In this document: one piece after another, positions 12,550 to 14,670 of the stretch
How positions within the stretch are numbered: position 1 is the first letter of the stretch
Layout: every line of letters starts with the position of its first letter
NCBI GenBank assembly: GCA_020024455.1
Contig: JAHHTU010000040.1
Coordinates: forward strand, 1-14,670
Direction: 5' to 3'
DNA length: 14,670 bases
From: Anaerotignum sp.
GTDB lineage: Bacteria > Bacillota > Clostridia > Lachnospirales > Anaerotignaceae
The notes under the pieces: generated by a model
Seen by the model: only the letters and a program-made list of their open reading frames with translations
Databases searched by the model: none
Told to the model about the DNA's origin: nothing
Made by a program: the position numbers and the translations under genes

Positions 12550-14034
12550 TTATGGAAATAGTACATAAGCATATAAAAGGGCTAATGAGCAATACAATAC
12601 CCATAATACACAAATTGGCTTAAACACCTTTCTCATGATGGTGCCTTCTTCTCCTCTAAACTCAACGGTCGCACATACTGCAACAACATTGTTTGTGCAA
12701 ATCATATTGCCCAATGCTCCACCTGCACTTTGTGCAGCGAATACAAGAGGAATATTAAAGCCAAGAATCTTACAAGCCTCATAATGCATAGGTGCAAACA
12801 GAATGTTAGAACCTGTTGTTGTTCCTGCAACAAATGAGCCAAGAGAGCCAATGATAACGGCAACTGCTGGATAAACAGGGCCTAATGCATCAGAAAGTGC
12901 TTTGGCAATGACAGATAACATACCACTTGTTTTCATCAAATTGGACAAAGCAACCAATGCTGCCATTGCAATCAATGCACCAAATACACTCAGAAATGAT
13001 ATTTTCATGTATTTTGGCATGGAATGTATATCATGTAAAATAAGAGAGGAAACAATACATACACTTGTAATCGTAATTCCAATCCATACAGCGAAACCTA
13101 AACCAATGAACCAATCCGGTGCGAAAAAACGTACAACAGGCAATGCAACAAGCAAAATAGCATATGCAGATATCGCTTTCCATGCAGGCATAGTACTTTT
13201 TTCTTTAGAGGTATCTACGATATATTTATGTTCTTCCGGAATAACTTCATTTTTACAAAAAAGTTTAATATATGTAATTGCAACAACCAAAGACCCGAGA
13301 CCCGCACAAATGGTAGGAAATTCTGCACCAACAAAAGTTGCCACCAGTACCATAAAAGCACCATAAGCAAATCCTGTAACCAATGCAAATTTTACAATTC
13401 CTTTATCCAATGCACTTCTTCCCCAAAGAATCAAAAGAACCAACAAAGGTGAAACCAATGCCCCAAAGAAATGTAAAAAAGAAGTATACATAGAAATATC
13501 CATAACATCTACTACATCTAAAAATGCTGCAAAACCGCCGATTGTAGTCAATCCTGCTGCCCCCAAAGACGCTGCAATTCCGTTGAAAACAAGTGCCCCA
13601 ACAATGGCAGAAACAGGAGGAACGCCAAGTGCAACCAAGAATGGAGCTGCGATAGCTGCCGGAGTTCCTGCACCTGCTACACCTTCCAAAAATCCACCAA
13701 AGCAAAATGCAATGATGATAAACTGTTTTCTCTTATCCAATGTCAAATCTGCAATGATTTCTTTTATCTTTTCCATGGCACCCGTATTGATTAACATATT
13801 CAAAATCAGAAATGCTGACCAAATCATGAATACCATTTTTGCCCCTTCTATCATTCCTTTTGTTGTTTGTGAAAAAACAACGGCATTTTCCATTTTATAG
13901 CTCTGATAAAATAATGCAAGGAAAATAGTATAAACTAATGCAATCACTGAAACAATCGTAGCAGGTTTTTTCAAACCAACAATTCCAATCATAACAACCG
14001 CAATAGGTGAAATTGCTAGTAATAAATCCAACAT
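12550..14034 (-). CDS. lldP: L-lactate permease (LctP/LldP family)
   Basis: A 494-aa proton-coupled importer of L-lactate and similar 2-hydroxy acids. It has about twelve to fourteen membrane helices. The family signature is present: FGGFLEGVAGAGTPAAIAA around 112-130, and a matching second-half motif SFVAGTTTGSNILFAP with QSAGGALGNMICTNNVV near the C-terminus. Length is slightly below the common 530-550 aa, but both conserved halves are there. The ATG at 14034 has AAAGGA about ten bases ahead. It lies 81 nt downstream of the VOC gene with two hairpins between them. Pairing with a CoA-thioester epimerase-like protein suggests use of lactate or another hydroxy acid as carbon source. Confidence 0.95.
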   Translation of the reverse strand: MLDLLLAISPIAVVMIGIVGLKKPATIVSVIALVYTIFLALFYQSYKMENAVVFSQTTKGMIEGAKMVFMIWSAFLILNMLINTGAMEKIKEIIADLTLDKRKQFIIIAFCFGGFLEGVAGAGTPAAIAAPFLVALGVPPVSAIVGALVFNGIAASLGAAGLTTIGGFAAFLDVVDVMDISMYTSFLHFFGALVSPLLVLLILWGRSALDKGIVKFALVTGFAYGAFMVLVATFVGAEFPTICAGLGSLVVAITYIKLFCKNEVIPEEHKYIVDTSKEKSTMPAWKAISAYAILLVALPVVRFFAPDWFIGLGFAVWIGITITSVCIVSSLILHDIHSMPKYMKISFLSVFGALIAMAALVALSNLMKTSGMLSVIAKALSDALGPVYPAVAVIIGSLGSFVAGTTTGSNILFAPMHYEACKILGFNIPLVFAAQSAGGALGNMICTNNVVAVCATVEFRGEEGTIMRKVFKPICVLWVLYCSLALLYAYVLFP

Positions 14035-14068
14035 AGCACAATCATCCTTTCTAAATTCAAGATGACAT

Positions 14069-14126
14069 CATGAGATTCTGATGTTCCCTCATGCTTTTTT
14101 CAAAGATATTTGCATTTATCTTTGAA
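14069..14126. repeat. Two hairpins between the VOC gene and lldP
   Basis: A perfect 10-bp stem TTCAAAGATA/TATCTTTGAA (14099-14108 with 14117-14126) straddles the VOC stop codon. Next to it CATGAG/CTCATG (14069-14074 with 14088-14093) forms a second stem. On the minus strand neither is followed by a U run, so they more likely affect mRNA processing or the ratio of the two genes than end transcription. On the plus strand the second is followed by a T run. Confidence 0.6.
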
Positions 14127-14529
14127 TTTCGCCCACTGTTTGTACCAACTCTACCAATATTCCGTGGGAATATTTGGGTCTCAAAAAGTTTACAATAATA
14201 TCACTGGTACCTTCTACTGCTTCTTTTTCCAACATTTCAAAACCTCTATCAATCAATTCCTTAGAACAAGCTTCAATGTCGTCTACTTCAAAAGCAATAT
14301 GTGCAATACCGCCTTTGCCGTTATTAAATTTTGTCAAAACGCCTTCTTTTGGAATGATAAATTCAATAGGACTTTCATTTTCACCATATTTTGTAAAAAT
14401 AAGGTCAGCATGATATGCTTTTACAAATCCTTTGTAATCCACTTCTAAGCCAAACATATCAATTAAATCTTCTGCGTAGCTGATTTCAGGCAATACAATT
14501 CCTACATGATGCATTCTCATTGGTTTCAT
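14116..14529 (-). CDS. VOC-superfamily protein, methylmalonyl-CoA-epimerase-like
   Basis: A 137-aa vicinal-oxygen-chelate protein (glyoxalase fold). The two beta-alpha-beta-beta-beta modules are visible: MHHVGIVLPEISYAEDLI opens the first, and GGIAHIAFEVDDIEA the second. Predicted metal ligands are H8, E56 (IEF), H77 (IAHIAF) and E127 (LVEL), all present. The end RPKYSHGILVELVQ is typical of methylmalonyl-CoA epimerases, which interconvert the 2R and 2S forms in propionate metabolism. The ATG at 14529 follows GGAGG by eight bases; the GTG at 14544 lies before that site and is unlikely. No mutase or carboxylase is in view, so a related epimerase, isomerase or lyase activity remains possible. 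It is followed by lldP, probably in one transcript. Confidence 0.85.
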   Translation of the reverse strand: MKPMRMHHVGIVLPEISYAEDLIDMFGLEVDYKGFVKAYHADLIFTKYGENESPIEFIIPKEGVLTKFNNGKGGIAHIAFEVDDIEACSKELIDRGFEMLEKEAVEGTSDIIVNFLRPKYSHGILVELVQTVGEIQR

Positions 14530-14670
14530 AATAAATTCCTCCACTCATTCTTATTCATGATTATCTGTTGACCATTTCTTCGAAGTAATGATATAAATAT
14601 TACGTACATAGGCCAAAATAAAAATTTTCAACACCAATTAACATTTTACACAAATTTATGATGGAAATAC
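14530..14670 (-). other. Upstream region of the VOC-lldP unit
   Basis: AT-rich DNA running to the window edge. I see no gene. A weak promoter is possible on the minus strand (TTGGCC, then TATCAT 17 bp later), but neither box is convincing. The real promoter may lie beyond the edge. Confidence 0.3.

Noticed and set aside
12902..13366. 154-codon plus-strand frame
   Set aside because: Antisense to lldP; the minus-strand reading is unmistakably lactate permease.
1..14670. tRNA or rRNA genes, CRISPR arrays, transposases, integrases
   Set aside because: I looked on both strands and saw no tRNA-like cloverleaf, no regularly spaced repeats and no transposase or recombinase motif.

Overview
The window reads as a low-GC, Gram-positive anaerobe of the class Clostridia (Firmicutes/Bacillota). 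The grounds are AT-rich intergenic DNA, sigma-A type promoters, strong purine-rich ribosome binding sites (several are long G runs), intrinsic terminators between transcription units, and the gene families themselves: LytTR regulator, BlaI/M56 pair, YdbC, an oxygen-sensitive Old-Yellow-Enzyme and L-lactate permease. I cannot name the species. Every gene I can support lies on the minus strand, so transcription runs right to left. The long plus-strand open frames are shadows.

Layout from left to right. (1) 1-661: a LytTR response regulator cut by the window edge; it starts at GTG. (2) 781-1752: a 226-aa protein of unknown function followed by a small gene interrupted by an in-frame TGA. (3) 1934-2789: ydbC (ssDNA-binding PC4 fold), preceded by two small membrane proteins with a clear promoter and an inverted repeat abutting the -10 box. 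(4) 2918-3008: a compact, probably structured non-coding element with crossing complementary arms (a possible pseudoknot), unlike any RNA class I know. (5) 3069-5135: a dCache chemoreceptor with its own promoter and terminator. (6) 5398-5520: a decayed C-terminal piece of a thioredoxin reductase gene. (7) 5584-7601: a MarR regulator, an Old-Yellow-Enzyme with an HGDR motif and a [4Fe-4S] cysteine set, and a flavodoxin. This matches the bilirubin reductase operon bilQRS, with promoter, candidate operator and terminator visible. (8) 7742-10635: a BlaI-type repressor, an M56 metallopeptidase fused to an extracellular LytR-CpsA-Psr (LCP) domain, and an overlapping unknown 280-aa gene. BlaI-type TACA/TGTA operators lie at the promoter. 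(9) 10976-14529: a carboxylate region with an AEC-family permease, L-lactate permease and a methylmalonyl-CoA-epimerase-like VOC protein, broken up by hairpins and gene debris.

How the parts work together. bilQ-bilR-bilS would form a self-regulated tetrapyrrole-reducing unit: the flavodoxin delivers electrons to the Fe-S/flavin reductase, and the MarR protein probably represses its own promoter. The BlaI/M56-LCP/280-aa unit looks like a beta-lactamase-regulator-style proteolytic switch in which the penicillin-sensing domain is replaced by a domain that binds lipid-linked cell-wall intermediates. I consider it the strongest candidate here for an undescribed system. The 2918-3008 element is the second candidate.
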